A stretch of 64,000 nucleotides of DNA from Bacteroidales bacterium (GTDB lineage Bacteria > Bacteroidota > Bacteroidia > Bacteroidales > UBA932): NCBI GenBank assembly GCA_022648685.1, contig JALCMW010000005.1, positions 1 to 64,000 on the forward strand, read 5' to 3'. Made by a program: the position numbers and the translations under genes. Positions 35,688-45,253 of this stretch are shown one piece after another. The notes beneath the pieces are model-generated. The model worked only from the letters and a program-made list of their open reading frames with translations. It was not told where the DNA came from and searched no databases. Within the stretch, counting starts at the first letter, position 1. Every line of letters begins with the position of its first letter.

Positions 35688-36932
35688 TTATTTTACGTTG
35701 AAACCTCTGGAATCCGTCAAAGAGCCTGCAACTATATTTGCCACCAAGGCTCTTATCCGGCCTACACTTCCTACATCATGGGGATGGACTCTGTTCGTAA
35801 GAAGAATTACGGCCGTATTCGTTTCGAAATCTATTACCATGGATGTTCCGGTATATCCGGTATGGCATATGGATTTGTCCCGGCTGAACAAGTCTCCCTT
35901 CACACCGGAATGGGCGCTTTTCACATCCCAGCCCAACGCTCTTCCTACGCACGGAGCGTTCTCGGAAGGTATTGTAATCATTGTCTTCACAGCTGCCTGA
36001 CTGAGTATACGTTCCCCTTTTCCGTCCGGAAGGGCTCCTCCGTTAAGCAAAGCTATCGCTATCGTAGAAAGATCTTCGGCATTTGAGAAAACGCCTGCGT
36101 TTCCTGAATTTCCGTTGTTGATTACACGGGCTATCGGATCATGGACAACACCTTTGAGAGGCAGCCCGTCCGGCTGGACTTCGGTGGGAGCACAAAGTTC
36201 CAGATTGGCGCCCGAAGGGTTGTAACAAGTATGTTTCAACCCCAAGGCATCGAAAACATTCTGTTGGGCATAATCACACAGTCTTTCACCAGTCACATTC
36301 TCCAATACGTGTTGCAACGTAATGAAATTCAAACAGCTGTACATAAATTTGGTTCCAGGCCTGAAATTCCTTTTAACTTCCGTGGATATGACTTTCATGA
36401 GAGTATCCGGCTGGTTCTTTCCATATTTGGAAACGAAAGAAGCCACATTAACATATGGCGTAAGCCCTGAAGAATGTGTCATGAGGTCCCTGATAGTTAT
36501 CTCAACTTTTTCTCCCGTTTCCGGATCTATCCACGGCTTGAATCCGGGGATATACATGGATACATTGTCTGTAAGACGTACACGGCCCCTGTCGATAAGC
36601 TGCATGAACGACAATGTCGTCCCGACGCATTTGCTTACGGAAGCCATATCGAACATGGTACCGGTAGTCATGGGCGTCTTTTCCGGAACAAGGGATTTAT
36701 TCCCGTAAGCCTTCATATAAACTATGGAATTATTGCTTACGACGGCCAATACCGCCCCGGGGATTATCCCGTCGGAAATAGCCCTATCGATTACCGTATC
36801 CGCCCTTGACAATCGTCCTGTATCCACATGGTAATATCCGGTGCATTTTTCCTTATTACGGAAACCGCCGGCATTGCAGACTGCTGCAGCCGCAAACAAT
36901 AGTGATGCGGCAATAATAAATGACCTTTTCAT
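35688..36932 (-). CDS. exported serine hydrolase of the class C beta-lactamase family
   Basis: The 414-aa protein has a signal peptide (MKRSFIIAASLLFAAAAVCNAGG). The beta-lactamase/transpeptidase-like fold shows the SxxK motif in FDMASVSKCVGT, a YxN-equivalent in MYSCLNF and the third motif in HTGYTGT. Such proteins act as D-Ala-D-Ala peptidases or esterases; true beta-lactamase activity is uncertain. In the second motif the residue order is YSC rather than YSN. The start overlaps the DUF4301 stop by 4 bp, suggesting translational coupling. Confidence 0.88.
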   Translation of the reverse strand: MKRSFIIAASLLFAAAAVCNAGGFRNKEKCTGYYHVDTGRLSRADTVIDRAISDGIIPGAVLAVVSNNSIVYMKAYGNKSLVPEKTPMTTGTMFDMASVSKCVGTTLSFMQLIDRGRVRLTDNVSMYIPGFKPWIDPETGEKVEITIRDLMTHSSGLTPYVNVASFVSKYGKNQPDTLMKVISTEVKRNFRPGTKFMYSCLNFITLQHVLENVTGERLCDYAQQNVFDALGLKHTCYNPSGANLELCAPTEVQPDGLPLKGVVHDPIARVINNGNSGNAGVFSNAEDLSTIAIALLNGGALPDGKGERILSQAAVKTMITIPSENAPCVGRALGWDVKSAHSGVKGDLFSRDKSICHTGYTGTSMVIDFETNTAVILLTNRVHPHDVGSVGRIRALVANIVAGSLTDSRGFNVK

Positions 36933-38437
36933 CTATGCGATGGTTTTAATAATGACAATATTTCTTTTACGGGGGCGAAAGTAACCGATGGGACCTCTAC
37001 GAACATCGTATTCCAGTCGCTCATGGCCCCGTTCCATAAACCGGGCAGTTCCAAAGCTTTAAGTTCCCGTCCGTGGTAACTCTTGGAACTGATGAATCCG
37101 GCATCATTGTCCACATGCTTGAGCAGATCGAATTTCCTCCCCCTATAATCATACAGACAACAAACAATATCAACAGGGTTGAAATATGTCGAACCGGCCA
37201 TTGCCGCGGCGGTGCCCGGATCGTCCCTGTTGATCTGTACGCTTTCGAGAATCTGGAGGGAACTGGAACCGTCTTTTGAAGCAACTATATAAGGCCCGCC
37301 TCCCGGTTCCCCTTCATTCTTTACCATTCCGCAGACGCGTACCGGTCTGTCAAGTTTAGTCCTTATCATGGACAAACGCTCTTCACAATCCCTTGCCAGA
37401 GGAAGTTGTATGCACAATTTCCTGTCCAGGAACGATTCTATTTTGTCGCAGAGAATACGGCATGATGCTGAAAACGGATCTTTCTCGGCATCAAGTTCCC
37501 TCAGAAACGAAAACAATGTATCGCGTAGCTTCAGACATTCCCCCATCAAAACTTTTTTGTATTCGGCTATAACAGGAAGGAATCTTTCATTTACCACATT
37601 GTCCACATTCTTTATGGAAACCAGTTCTTCGTTTATTCCGTTCAGGTTATATATCAAAGCGCCATGCCCGGCAGGCCTGAAAAACAAAGAATCGGTTTCC
37701 GTTCTGAACGGTCTGTTCCTCATATCGACGGCAATGGTATCGGTAGCCGGATCCTGATATGTGAATCTGACATTATACTTTATATCGTATTTCTTCTCGT
37801 ATTTTTCCCGGACGTCGTCAAACGCCTTGCGGAAAAGATCCGTATGCTCCGGCGATATCGTTACAGTAAGATTTGCTGTACCGTCCGGTTCTTTCATATA
37901 AGACCGGGCTTCAACCAGATGCTCTGCAAATGCAGTACGTATTTCCCCGTCGGGATATTTATGGAACTTCAGCACCCCTTTCGGTTTGGAGCCGTAATCC
38001 AGCCCTCTGTCGGTAAGAAGGGAGACAAGAGTTTTCAAACGGTATGAAGCTGTATCTTCAGGCACACCGAAAATATTCTTGTCATAGAATGCAAAGTCCA
38101 TGATATGCGAAGCCAGTTCACCTGATGGGGAATCCGGACCGGGATCTTTTCCATCTTCCAAAAGAGCCATATCGGCGAACATTGCCTTGAACATTCTGGA
38201 AGCTGCACCGGAAGCCGGAATGAACTTGCAACGTCCTCTGATTTCAGACCGTTCATAATAAGTTTCGGCTGCCCGGGTTTCGGCCTCATCCAGAACTTCG
38301 ATACCTCTTTCCACTGTAGCGGGAGAGATGATGCCAAGCCATGGAAAACCTTTTCTGAAACGCTCGAGCTGGGATTCGACCCTTTCCACCGAACTGCCTT
38401 TTTTTTCTATCTGCTTTATATCTTCCTGACTGAACAT
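36929..38437 (-). CDS. DUF4301 family protein
   Basis: I start at the ATG of MFSQEDIKQIEKKG, because the 23 upstream residues in the track overlap the pdxB end and look non-coding; the protein is then about 502 aa. It matches the Bacteroidota family DUF4301: GRCKFIPASGAASRMFKAMF, LKFHKYPDGEIRTAFAEHLVE, FFRPAGHGALIYNLN, VCGMVKNEGEPGGGPYIV and FNPVDIVCCLYDYRGRKFDL. The GAASRM and GHGALI segments look nucleotidyltransferase-like, but no activity is known to me. It is coupled to the serine hydrolase gene and follows pdxB by 19 bp. Confidence 0.88.
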   Translation of the reverse strand: MFSQEDIKQIEKKGSSVERVESQLERFRKGFPWLGIISPATVERGIEVLDEAETRAAETYYERSEIRGRCKFIPASGAASRMFKAMFADMALLEDGKDPGPDSPSGELASHIMDFAFYDKNIFGVPEDTASYRLKTLVSLLTDRGLDYGSKPKGVLKFHKYPDGEIRTAFAEHLVEARSYMKEPDGTANLTVTISPEHTDLFRKAFDDVREKYEKKYDIKYNVRFTYQDPATDTIAVDMRNRPFRTETDSLFFRPAGHGALIYNLNGINEELVSIKNVDNVVNERFLPVIAEYKKVLMGECLKLRDTLFSFLRELDAEKDPFSASCRILCDKIESFLDRKLCIQLPLARDCEERLSMIRTKLDRPVRVCGMVKNEGEPGGGPYIVASKDGSSSLQILESVQINRDDPGTAAAMAGSTYFNPVDIVCCLYDYRGRKFDLLKHVDNDAGFISSKSYHGRELKALELPGLWNGAMSDWNTMFVEVPSVTFAPVKEILSLLKPSHR

Positions 38438-38456
38438 ATTGGATTGAAAATTAATG

Positions 38457-39488
38457 TCACACGTAAAATTCCCTTCGGTATTGATATTCCGAACGCATTT
38501 TTTCAAAATTGTCGGGAGTCATCCTGAACATGAAATCATCTGTAAATATAGGATAATTATATTGAAGTACGGCTGCTACCTCTCCCTGATTCATTCCACG
38601 CAGATCCAGCCTCAACGGTTCCTGCTCCGGATTGTTTTCGTTAGGGAAAAAATCATACAAGGCTTTCAGGCCGAAATGCCGTGCGACGGCCCTTACGGCA
38701 CCGGCGGTGCCATTCTGTTTTCCCTGGAAAGAATATCCTGCGATATGTGGAGTCGCTATATCCACTTTATACATAAGTTTCTGATTTATGTCAGGCTCGT
38801 GATTCCACGTATCTATTATTACTGGACCTATTTTAGGCATGGCACGCAGCAAAGCTTCATCATCTACGACCTCCCCCCTGGATGCGTTTATGAAAAAGGC
38901 ACCCGGTTTCATCAGACTGAAGAAAAGGTCGTCGGCCATACCTTTGGTAGTTTCATTCAACGGTGTATGCATTGTTACTATATCGGAATTCTCCAAAAGG
39001 TATTCAAGGGAACAAAAACTTTCCGGACCTTCTTTCAAAGCCCGCGGAGGATCGTTTCTCAGAACCTTGAAGCCGAGATATTCCGCCATTCCGGCAATTT
39101 TCCTTCCCACATTCCCGACTCCGATAATTCCGAAGGTGTCGCCATTCAGATTAATGGCTTTCCGTGAAGCGGTTCCGTACAATGCCGAAAAGACGTAATC
39201 CATCACGCCGCCTGCGTTGCATCCGGCCGCGTTGGATACGGCAATACCTTTTTCGGAACAATAATCCAGATCGATATGATCGGTACCTATCGTCGCCGTG
39301 GAAATCATTTTAACCGCAGTTCCATCAAGGAATGTCCGGCTGCATTTTGTCCTTGTCCTTATAATCAATGCATCTGCATCGATTATATCTTCATGGGTTA
39401 TTTCCTTCCCATCTATATAAACGACATCGGCATAAGGTTCGAAAACACCTCTAAGAAAAGGTATGACGCTGTCTGCAACTATTTTCAT
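38457..39488 (-). CDS. pdxB: erythronate-4-phosphate dehydrogenase PdxB
   Basis: PdxB oxidises 4-phosphoerythronate in the DXP-dependent pyridoxal phosphate pathway. The 343-aa D-2-hydroxyacid dehydrogenase shows the PdxB-specific N-terminal block KIVADSVIPFLRGVF, ADALIIRTRTKCSRTFL, ATIGTDHIDLDYCSEKGI and SNAAGCNAGGVMDYVFS. The NAD-binding GIIGVGNVGRKIAG and the catalytic-His region DTWNHEPDIN follow. It lies just downstream of the DciA-like gene, in the recF direction. Confidence 0.93.
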   Translation of the reverse strand: MKIVADSVIPFLRGVFEPYADVVYIDGKEITHEDIIDADALIIRTRTKCSRTFLDGTAVKMISTATIGTDHIDLDYCSEKGIAVSNAAGCNAGGVMDYVFSALYGTASRKAINLNGDTFGIIGVGNVGRKIAGMAEYLGFKVLRNDPPRALKEGPESFCSLEYLLENSDIVTMHTPLNETTKGMADDLFFSLMKPGAFFINASRGEVVDDEALLRAMPKIGPVIIDTWNHEPDINQKLMYKVDIATPHIAGYSFQGKQNGTAGAVRAVARHFGLKALYDFFPNENNPEQEPLRLDLRGMNQGEVAAVLQYNYPIFTDDFMFRMTPDNFEKMRSEYQYRREFYV

Positions 39489-39495
39489 AATGTGA

Positions 39496-39843
39496 TCATT
39501 TGAGTATGATATCCTTCACGAATCCGGTCCCCGCCACGTTTTTGTCGAAGAAATCATTTTCGGCAAGAAGCGCGTTGATCTTTTCCACAAGTGTATTTTT
39601 TTGGAAGTATAATTGATTCCTTACCACCGAAGAATTCACGGTAATATAAAGAATGCCGGAACGATAGTATTTCCGGAGTGTAAAAGGCCCCGCTCCGGAA
39701 ACGGCATCCCATGCCGAATATACCAAATGGGAATTCATTCCGTAGGAAAGTCCCATAGTCCTGAGGCATTTCGGAATGATTTCACCTATGCCTACAGCCT
39801 TTTTCCGTTCCAGGCCGCCGTAATAATTTTCTTTTTTAATCAT
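39496..39843 (-). CDS. DUF721 (DciA-like) protein
   Basis: The 115-aa protein has the DUF721 pattern with IIPKCLRTMGLSYGMNSHLVYSAWDAVSGAGPF, YYRSGILYITVNSSVVRNQLYFQKNTLVEKIN. In many bacteria DUF721 proteins (DciA) help load the DnaB helicase. The adjacency to recF, which it overlaps by 4 bp, fits a DNA-replication role. Confidence 0.85.
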   Translation of the reverse strand: MIKKENYYGGLERKKAVGIGEIIPKCLRTMGLSYGMNSHLVYSAWDAVSGAGPFTLRKYYRSGILYITVNSSVVRNQLYFQKNTLVEKINALLAENDFFDKNVAGTGFVKDIILK

Positions 39844-40937
39844 ATACGGGTAAATACGCCTCCTGACGTATCGAAATATGCGCTATCGCTGGTCAAGCCG
39901 TCGACGATGCCGGACATCCTTATCTTGTTGCTGTCGGTAATGAAAATCTGGCCGAAATCGGAACCGGCTACCATCGAAAGCAAATTGGATATCCTGTTCA
40001 GGTCGAGCTTGTCGAAAACATCATCAAGAAGAAGAACGGGAGGATAACCGTACCCGTTTTTCATGATATCGTATTGTGCAAACTTCAAAGATACCAGAAA
40101 AGACTTCTGCTGTCCCTGGGATCCTATACGTCTTATGGGATGGCCGTCCATGTAAAATACGAAATCGTCTTTCTGTATCCCGGCCGTAGTATAGCCGAAA
40201 ACAAAATCCTTTTCCCGGCAGGCTTTGAGAGTCTCGGAAAGAGGACGTTCCTCAATGTCGGACCGGTATCCGATGGACACCTGCTCATTCCCTCCTGACA
40301 AAATACCATAGTATCCGGAAACCACCGGGGTCAAACTGTCGATGAAATCTTTTCTCGATTCATATATTTTCCCGGCGCAAGAGGACATTCGGGAATCGAA
40401 AGCATCCAGAAGATCGCTGTCAGATACATGGTCTTTAAGCATTTTGTTCCTCTGTGCGAGAAGTCTGTTGTATTGCTGTACCGAAGACAGATATTCGTGA
40501 TCCAATTGGGAAAGGACTCCGTTTGCAAATCTACGGCGTTCTTCACCCGAATCGCTCACAAGGGAAATATCCGAAGGCGACACCATGACGATGGGAAGGA
40601 CGCCTATGTGTTCGGATATCTTTACATATGTCTTGTCATCTCTGTTGAATTTCTTTTCACCTTTTGACGATACCTTGACGGAAAACTTTGAATTCATGCC
40701 GTCAGGCATGACATAAGTGCCTGCAATGGCAAAAGAATCGGTTCCGTAACGGAAATTATACCTGTCCGATGAAGAAAATGCACTTTTGGTCATAGACAAG
40801 TAATAGATCGCATCCATGAGATTCGTCTTCCCTTCCCCGTTGTTTCCGCATATGCAGTTGACGTTCGAAGAAAATGACAATTCCTGAAATTCGATATTTC
40901 TGAAATTTTGAACGACTATCTTTCTTAAAGCAAGCAT
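39840..40937 (-). CDS. recF: DNA replication and repair protein RecF
   Basis: RecF is an SMC-like ATPase that helps load RecA at gapped DNA. I start at the ATG of MLALRKIVVQNFRNIEF; the 37 residues before it in the track are AT-rich and unrelated. The protein is then 365 aa. Motifs are Walker A CICGNNGEGKTNLMDAIYYL, signature-region GSQGQQKSFLVSLKFAQ, Walker B PPVLLLDDVFDKLD and FITDSN. A -7-like TATCTTTG (minus) lies 8 nt before the ATG, so the mRNA may have a very short leader. Confidence 0.95.
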   Translation of the reverse strand: MLALRKIVVQNFRNIEFQELSFSSNVNCICGNNGEGKTNLMDAIYYLSMTKSAFSSSDRYNFRYGTDSFAIAGTYVMPDGMNSKFSVKVSSKGEKKFNRDDKTYVKISEHIGVLPIVMVSPSDISLVSDSGEERRRFANGVLSQLDHEYLSSVQQYNRLLAQRNKMLKDHVSDSDLLDAFDSRMSSCAGKIYESRKDFIDSLTPVVSGYYGILSGGNEQVSIGYRSDIEERPLSETLKACREKDFVFGYTTAGIQKDDFVFYMDGHPIRRIGSQGQQKSFLVSLKFAQYDIMKNGYGYPPVLLLDDVFDKLDLNRISNLLSMVAGSDFGQIFITDSNKIRMSGIVDGLTSDSAYFDTSGGVFTRI

Positions 40938-40975
40938 ATCTTTGCAAAGATACCAAAATATGGCTAAATAAATAA

Positions 40976-41006
40976 TTGTTGGATTGGGCAATTTTTTATA
41001 CTTTTG
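40976..41006 (+). promoter_or_regulatory. promoter of the TPR-protein gene
   Basis: TACTTTTG (40999-41006) fits TAnnTTTG, with TTG 20 nt upstream at 40976-40978. The start codon is 36 nt downstream. Confidence 0.5.
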
Positions 41007-41041
41007 CATTCTGTTTTTTAGATAATTAATATTAATTACAT

Positions 41042-41734
41042 ATGGCAAAGCAAAATCTTAAAGATCAGGAAAACGAACAGGAGAAGAAAGTCGTTGAGAC
41101 CGTTTCCCGAACCGAAGAGTTTTTCGACAAAAACAAATCGGCCGTCTACATTTTCATTATAGCGCTTTTGGTGATAGGAGTTGCAGTTCTGTGCTATCAT
41201 AAGTTCTATTATCAGCCGAAAAAAGCCGAGGCTATGGAACAGATGTTCCCTGCGGAAAACAATTTCCGTTCACAGGAATACAAACTTGCGCTCAACGGGG
41301 ACGGAAATGTCCTGGGATTCGAACAGATTATAAAAGAGTACGGCGCAAAAGGCGGCAAGTCGGTATATTTTTATGCCGGAATATGCGAACTCAAGCTGGG
41401 AAACTACCAAGAAGCCGTATCCTATCTGAAAAAATACACCGGAAAGGATCCGATATTGGCTGCCAGAGCTACAGCTTGCATCGGAGATGCATATGTCGGA
41501 TTGAAAAAATACGGGGAGGCCCTTACTTATTTTGAAAAAGCGGCTTCGAAAGCGGACAACATATTTGCAGCGACATATCTTCTCAAAGCCGGCGTAGTTT
41601 GTGAAGAAATGGGCAAAACCGACAAGGCATTGTCCTTTTACAAGGAAATCAAAGACAAATATCCGCAATCAGTTGAAGGTTACGACATAGACAAATACAT
41701 TTCAAGAATAGAAAGCAGCACTGCTTCGAAATAA
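41042..41734 (+). CDS. membrane-anchored TPR protein (YfgM-like)
   Basis: The 230-aa protein has a charged N-terminal segment, one transmembrane helix (AVYIFIIALLVIGVAVLCYHKFYY, about residues 35-57) and TPR-like repeats (FYAGICELKLGNYQEAVSYLKKYTG, CIGDAYVGLKKYGEALTYFEKAAS, AGVVCEEMGKTDKALSFYKEIKDKYP). Architecture and length match YfgM-like or similar tetratricopeptide proteins of Bacteroidota, an N-in, TPR-out topology that binds partner proteins. It probably forms one transcript with yebC 22 bp downstream. Confidence 0.85.
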   Translation: MAKQNLKDQENEQEKKVVETVSRTEEFFDKNKSAVYIFIIALLVIGVAVLCYHKFYYQPKKAEAMEQMFPAENNFRSQEYKLALNGDGNVLGFEQIIKEYGAKGGKSVYFYAGICELKLGNYQEAVSYLKKYTGKDPILAARATACIGDAYVGLKKYGEALTYFEKAASKADNIFAATYLLKAGVVCEEMGKTDKALSFYKEIKDKYPQSVEGYDIDKYISRIESSTASK

Positions 41735-41756
41735 TTTAAGAACAGCAAAAAGAGAT

Positions 41757-42509
41757 ATGGGAAGAGCTTTTGAATTCAGAAAGGAAAGGAAACTGAAACG
41801 TTGGGGACATATGGCCAGGACGTTCACGAAACTCGGGAAGGAAATTACGATAGCAGTCAAGCAAGGCGGACCGGACGTTGTAGGGAATCCGAGGCTGAGA
41901 GCACTCATTGCCGAAGCGAGAAACGAAAGCATGCCGAAGGAAAACGTCGAAAGGGCCATAAAGAAAGCTACCGACAAGAACATCGGGGATTACAAGGAAG
42001 TGACATATGAAGGTTACGGACCTCACGGGATTGCTTACATCATAGAAACTGCGACTGACAATACTACCAGAACGGTTGCAAACGTCAGAAGCTACTTCAC
42101 AAAATGCGGTGGCACGTTGGGGACAAGCGGAAGCGTCAGTTTCATGTTCGATCACAAATGTGTTTTCAGGATCAGGGAAAACGAACCGATAGACGTGGAA
42201 GAGCTTGAGCTCAATCTTATCGATTTCGGCGCCGACGAGGTATTCGAAGAAGAACAGGAAGAACAGGATGGCAGCATAAAGAAAGACATAGTGATCTACG
42301 GTGCCTACGAAGCTTACGGCGCTATCCAGAAATTCATTGAGGATAATGGATATGAACTAGTTTCCGGAGGTTTCGAAAGATTGCCTAATGTGGATCTCAA
42401 AGAAGTAAGTCCGGAAGAAAGGACTGATTTGGACAAATTGACCGAATTGCTTGAAAATGACGAAGACGTTTCCAATGTCTACAATACATTGAAGCCTTCG
42501 GAAGAATAG
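41757..42509 (+). CDS. YebC/PmpR-family protein
   Basis: The 250-aa protein shows the family's start MGRAFEFRKERKLKRWGHMARTFTKLGKEITIAVKQGG, NARLRALIAEARNESMPKENVERAIKKATDK (here NPRLRAL) and YEGYGPHGIAYIIETATDN. Family members act as transcriptional regulators or as translation factors that relieve stalling. A terminator follows the gene. Confidence 0.94.
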   Translation: MGRAFEFRKERKLKRWGHMARTFTKLGKEITIAVKQGGPDVVGNPRLRALIAEARNESMPKENVERAIKKATDKNIGDYKEVTYEGYGPHGIAYIIETATDNTTRTVANVRSYFTKCGGTLGTSGSVSFMFDHKCVFRIRENEPIDVEELELNLIDFGADEVFEEEQEEQDGSIKKDIVIYGAYEAYGAIQKFIEDNGYELVSGGFERLPNVDLKEVSPEERTDLDKLTELLENDEDVSNVYNTLKPSEE

Positions 42510-42544
42510 CAGCTCTTTTCATATCGGATAATAAAATTTATCAT

Positions 42545-42578
42545 ACCGGATACCATGTAAATGGATATCCGGTTTTTT
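42545..42578 (+). terminator. intrinsic terminator after yebC
   Basis: ACCGGATA pairs with TATCCGGT, extended inside by CCAT/ATGG with one bulge. A run of Ts begins with the last stem base. Confidence 0.82.
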
Positions 42579-42690
42579 GGAATCCTAAATATGCTTCAGG
42601 CATTAAGGAATCAATGTTTACCCGGTTGTTCAAATGGTATAATAAATAGTCCGATATGGTTTTATAATTTTAGTTATAAATTTTATAACG

Positions 42691-42698
42691 TATATTTG
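42691..42698 (+). promoter_or_regulatory. -7 element of the Na+-decarboxylase operon promoter
   Basis: TATATTTG lies 44 nt upstream of the carboxyltransferase ATG. The -33 region is A/T-rich with TTTTAG rather than TTTG. Confidence 0.5.
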
Positions 42699-42742
42699 TA
42701 GAATAGGATTTTTATTATCATAAGTAAAATATTAAGGTTACA

Positions 42743-44305
42743 ATGAGCATCCAACAGGAAAAAATAAAAGAATTGGTCGAACGAAGAGCGAAAGCTGTTA
42801 TGGGTGGCGGCCAGAAAAGAATAGACGCACAACACAAGAAAGGCAAACTCACTGCACGGGAACGTATAGATTTGCTTCTCGACAAAGGCAGTTTTGAAGA
42901 ATACGACATGTTCGTATGGCACAGATGCACTAATTTCGACATGGACAAGCAGCACTACGACGGTGACGGAGTAGTTACTGGTCAAGGAACGATCGACGGA
43001 AGACTTGTCTATATCTTCGCACAGGATTTCACAGTATCCGGAGGATCTTTGTCTGAGACAATGGCTCAGAAAATATGCAAGGTTATGGATATGGCCATGA
43101 AGAACGGGGCTCCATGTATCGGGCTCAATGATTCAGGCGGTGCCAGAATCCAGGAAGGGACGAATGCACTTGCCGGTTTCGGCGAAATATTCGAAAGGAA
43201 TATCCTGTCTTCGGGTGTTGTACCACAGATATCCGGAATATTCGGACCATGTGCCGGAGGCGCTGTATATTCTCCCGCCCTCACCGATTTCACCATCATG
43301 GTGAAAAACACCTCCTACATGTTTCTCACGGGACCTGCAGTAGTAAAGAGCGTAACGGGAGAAGATGTCTCGTCCGAAGATCTCGGAGGAGCAAGTGTAC
43401 ATGCAGTCAAAAGCGGTGTCGCTCACTTCGCAGCCGAAAACGACGAAGACGGCATAAAGATAATCAAAGAATTGCTGGGCTATCTGCCGCAGAACAATAT
43501 GGAGACGGCTCCCTTTGTACCGACATCGGATCCTGCCGGCCGTATCGATGATTCGCTCAACGACATAATCCCCGACAATCCCAATAAGCCATACGACATG
43601 TATCATGTCATAAAAAGCATAGCCGACGACGGTAAATTCTTCGAAGTCCATTCAAAATATGCCAAGAATATCATCGTCGGGTTTGCGCACATGAACGGAC
43701 GTTCGGTAGGTATCGTTGCCAACCAGCCTAAAATATTGGCCGGCGTTCTAGACAACAATGCTTCGAGAAAAGCTGCCAGATTCGTAAGATTCTGCGATGC
43801 TTTCAATATTCCTTTGGTCACCCTCGTAGACGTCCCGGGATTCCTTTGCGGAACACAACAGGAATACGGTGCCATCATAGACAACGGAGCCAAATTGCTG
43901 TATGCATATGGAGAAGCTACGGTGCCTAAAGTGACGGTAACTTTACGCAAATCATACGGTGGGGCCCATATAGTGATGAGCTGCAAACAATTGCGCGGCG
44001 ACCTCAATTATGCATGGCCATCTGCCAATATAGCAGTAATGGGTGCAGACGGAGCAGTGAAGATTCTTTACGGCAAGGAACTGAAGGAGATGGAAAATCC
44101 AGAGGAACGCGCAAAATTGGCTGAAGAGAAGAAAAAAGAATACGATGATCTTTTCTGCAATCCTTACCAGGCTGCCAAAATGGGTTATATAGACGATATA
44201 ATAGAGCCACGTAACACCCGTTTCAGAATAATCAGAGGACTGGAACAATTGGCAAACAAACGTCAATCCATGCCTGCAAAGAAACATGACAATCTTCCAC
44301 TATAA
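42743..44305 (+). CDS. mmdA: carboxyltransferase subunit of a Na+-translocating acyl-CoA decarboxylase (MmdA/PccB-like)
   Basis: The 520-aa protein is a biotin-dependent carboxyltransferase of the PccB/MmdA family: [70 protein letters not shown] and [15 protein letters not shown]. With the following OadG-, biotin-carrier- and OadB-like subunits it fits methylmalonyl-CoA decarboxylase, which turns (S)-methylmalonyl-CoA into propionyl-CoA and pumps Na+. No biotin carboxylase gene is adjacent, which argues against a propionyl-CoA carboxylase. Confidence 0.9.
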   Translation: MSIQQEKIKELVERRAKAVMGGGQKRIDAQHKKGKLTARERIDLLLDKGSFEEYDMFVWHRCTNFDMDKQHYDGDGVVTGQGTIDGRLVYIFAQDFTVSGGSLSETMAQKICKVMDMAMKNGAPCIGLNDSGGARIQEGTNALAGFGEIFERNILSSGVVPQISGIFGPCAGGAVYSPALTDFTIMVKNTSYMFLTGPAVVKSVTGEDVSSEDLGGASVHAVKSGVAHFAAENDEDGIKIIKELLGYLPQNNMETAPFVPTSDPAGRIDDSLNDIIPDNPNKPYDMYHVIKSIADDGKFFEVHSKYAKNIIVGFAHMNGRSVGIVANQPKILAGVLDNNASRKAARFVRFCDAFNIPLVTLVDVPGFLCGTQQEYGAIIDNGAKLLYAYGEATVPKVTVTLRKSYGGAHIVMSCKQLRGDLNYAWPSANIAVMGADGAVKILYGKELKEMENPEERAKLAEEKKKEYDDLFCNPYQAAKMGYIDDIIEPRNTRFRIIRGLEQLANKRQSMPAKKHDNLPL

Positions 44306-44311
44306 ATTAAG

Positions 44312-45229
44312 ATGCAAATGAAAAGAATATACATAAGCCTTGCCGCATTATGTCTTTGCATATTCAGTTCGAACGCCCAGAATATTTCCGATTTGATCAT
44401 TTCGGAAGTCTTGGTTGATAATGACAGCAGTGTAGTAGACGATTACGGCAACAGAAATGGCTGGGTGGAGATATTTAACAAATCACAGGGAACTGTGAAC
44501 CTCGGAGGCTGTTATCTGTCGGACGACAGAAACGATCTTACCAAAAGCGTGATTCCCAAAGGTGATCTGAAAACGAAACTCGGTCCGCGTCAGGTAGCAT
44601 TGTTCTATGCCAGCGGAAACAAAAGGCAGGGAACATTCTATCTGGGATTCCGTGTTCACAAGGAATCCACTATATATCTTACAAGCAATGACGGCAGGAC
44701 TCTCGTGGATTCGATTGAAATTCCGGCATCCCTGCCAGCGGATATGTCAGTCAGCAAGATCCCGATCGACAACAAACAAATGGTTTTCGTAACATCCGGT
44801 GAACCCACTAAACCGACTCCAATGTCCTTTAACGAGTCCGGCAACAACGAAACCAAAAGCCAGAAAATGGCAAGGGAGGATCCATATGGCCTGATACTGA
44901 CCGTCGTTTCAATTATGGTAGTATTCTCCGCCCTTATTATTCTATGGTTCCTTTACGGAACTTCCGGAGATATATTCAAGGGAAAACATAAACTCACAAA
45001 AAAGATGTCGGGAAAAAACGATAATGAAAAAAGTCGGGAAATAGCAGCCGCTATATCAATGGCACTGGATGCCGAATGCAACGGTGAAGTATATGCAGCT
45101 ATAGCTATGGCTCTGGACAAATATCAGGAAAATACTGTCCACGATATGGAAAGTTACGTGATCACGATCAAAACCGGAAAAAGCGAATGGTCATCAGGAC
45201 AATTGTCATTCAGACAACTTCCGAAATAA
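44312..45229 (+). CDS. OadG-like decarboxylase subunit with an extracytoplasmic lamin-tail-like domain
   Basis: The 305-aa protein has a signal peptide (IYISLAALCLCIFSSNAQ). A lamin-tail-like immunoglobulin domain follows (about 24-165: ISDLIISEVLVDNDSSVVDDYGNRNGWVEIFNKSQGTVNLGGCYLSDD). One transmembrane helix is next (GLILTVVSIMVVFSALIILWFLYG, about 193-216). The cytosolic tail (about 217-305) is OadG-like. In classical decarboxylases the gamma/delta subunit is a small single-span protein that holds the complex together. The placement between mmdA and the biotin carrier supports that role, with an extra exported domain of unknown purpose. Confidence 0.82.
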   Translation: MQMKRIYISLAALCLCIFSSNAQNISDLIISEVLVDNDSSVVDDYGNRNGWVEIFNKSQGTVNLGGCYLSDDRNDLTKSVIPKGDLKTKLGPRQVALFYASGNKRQGTFYLGFRVHKESTIYLTSNDGRTLVDSIEIPASLPADMSVSKIPIDNKQMVFVTSGEPTKPTPMSFNESGNNETKSQKMAREDPYGLILTVVSIMVVFSALIILWFLYGTSGDIFKGKHKLTKKMSGKNDNEKSREIAAAISMALDAECNGEVYAAIAMALDKYQENTVHDMESYVITIKTGKSEWSSGQLSFRQLPK

Positions 45230-45253
45230 ATACGAATATAAAAATATAAAGAA

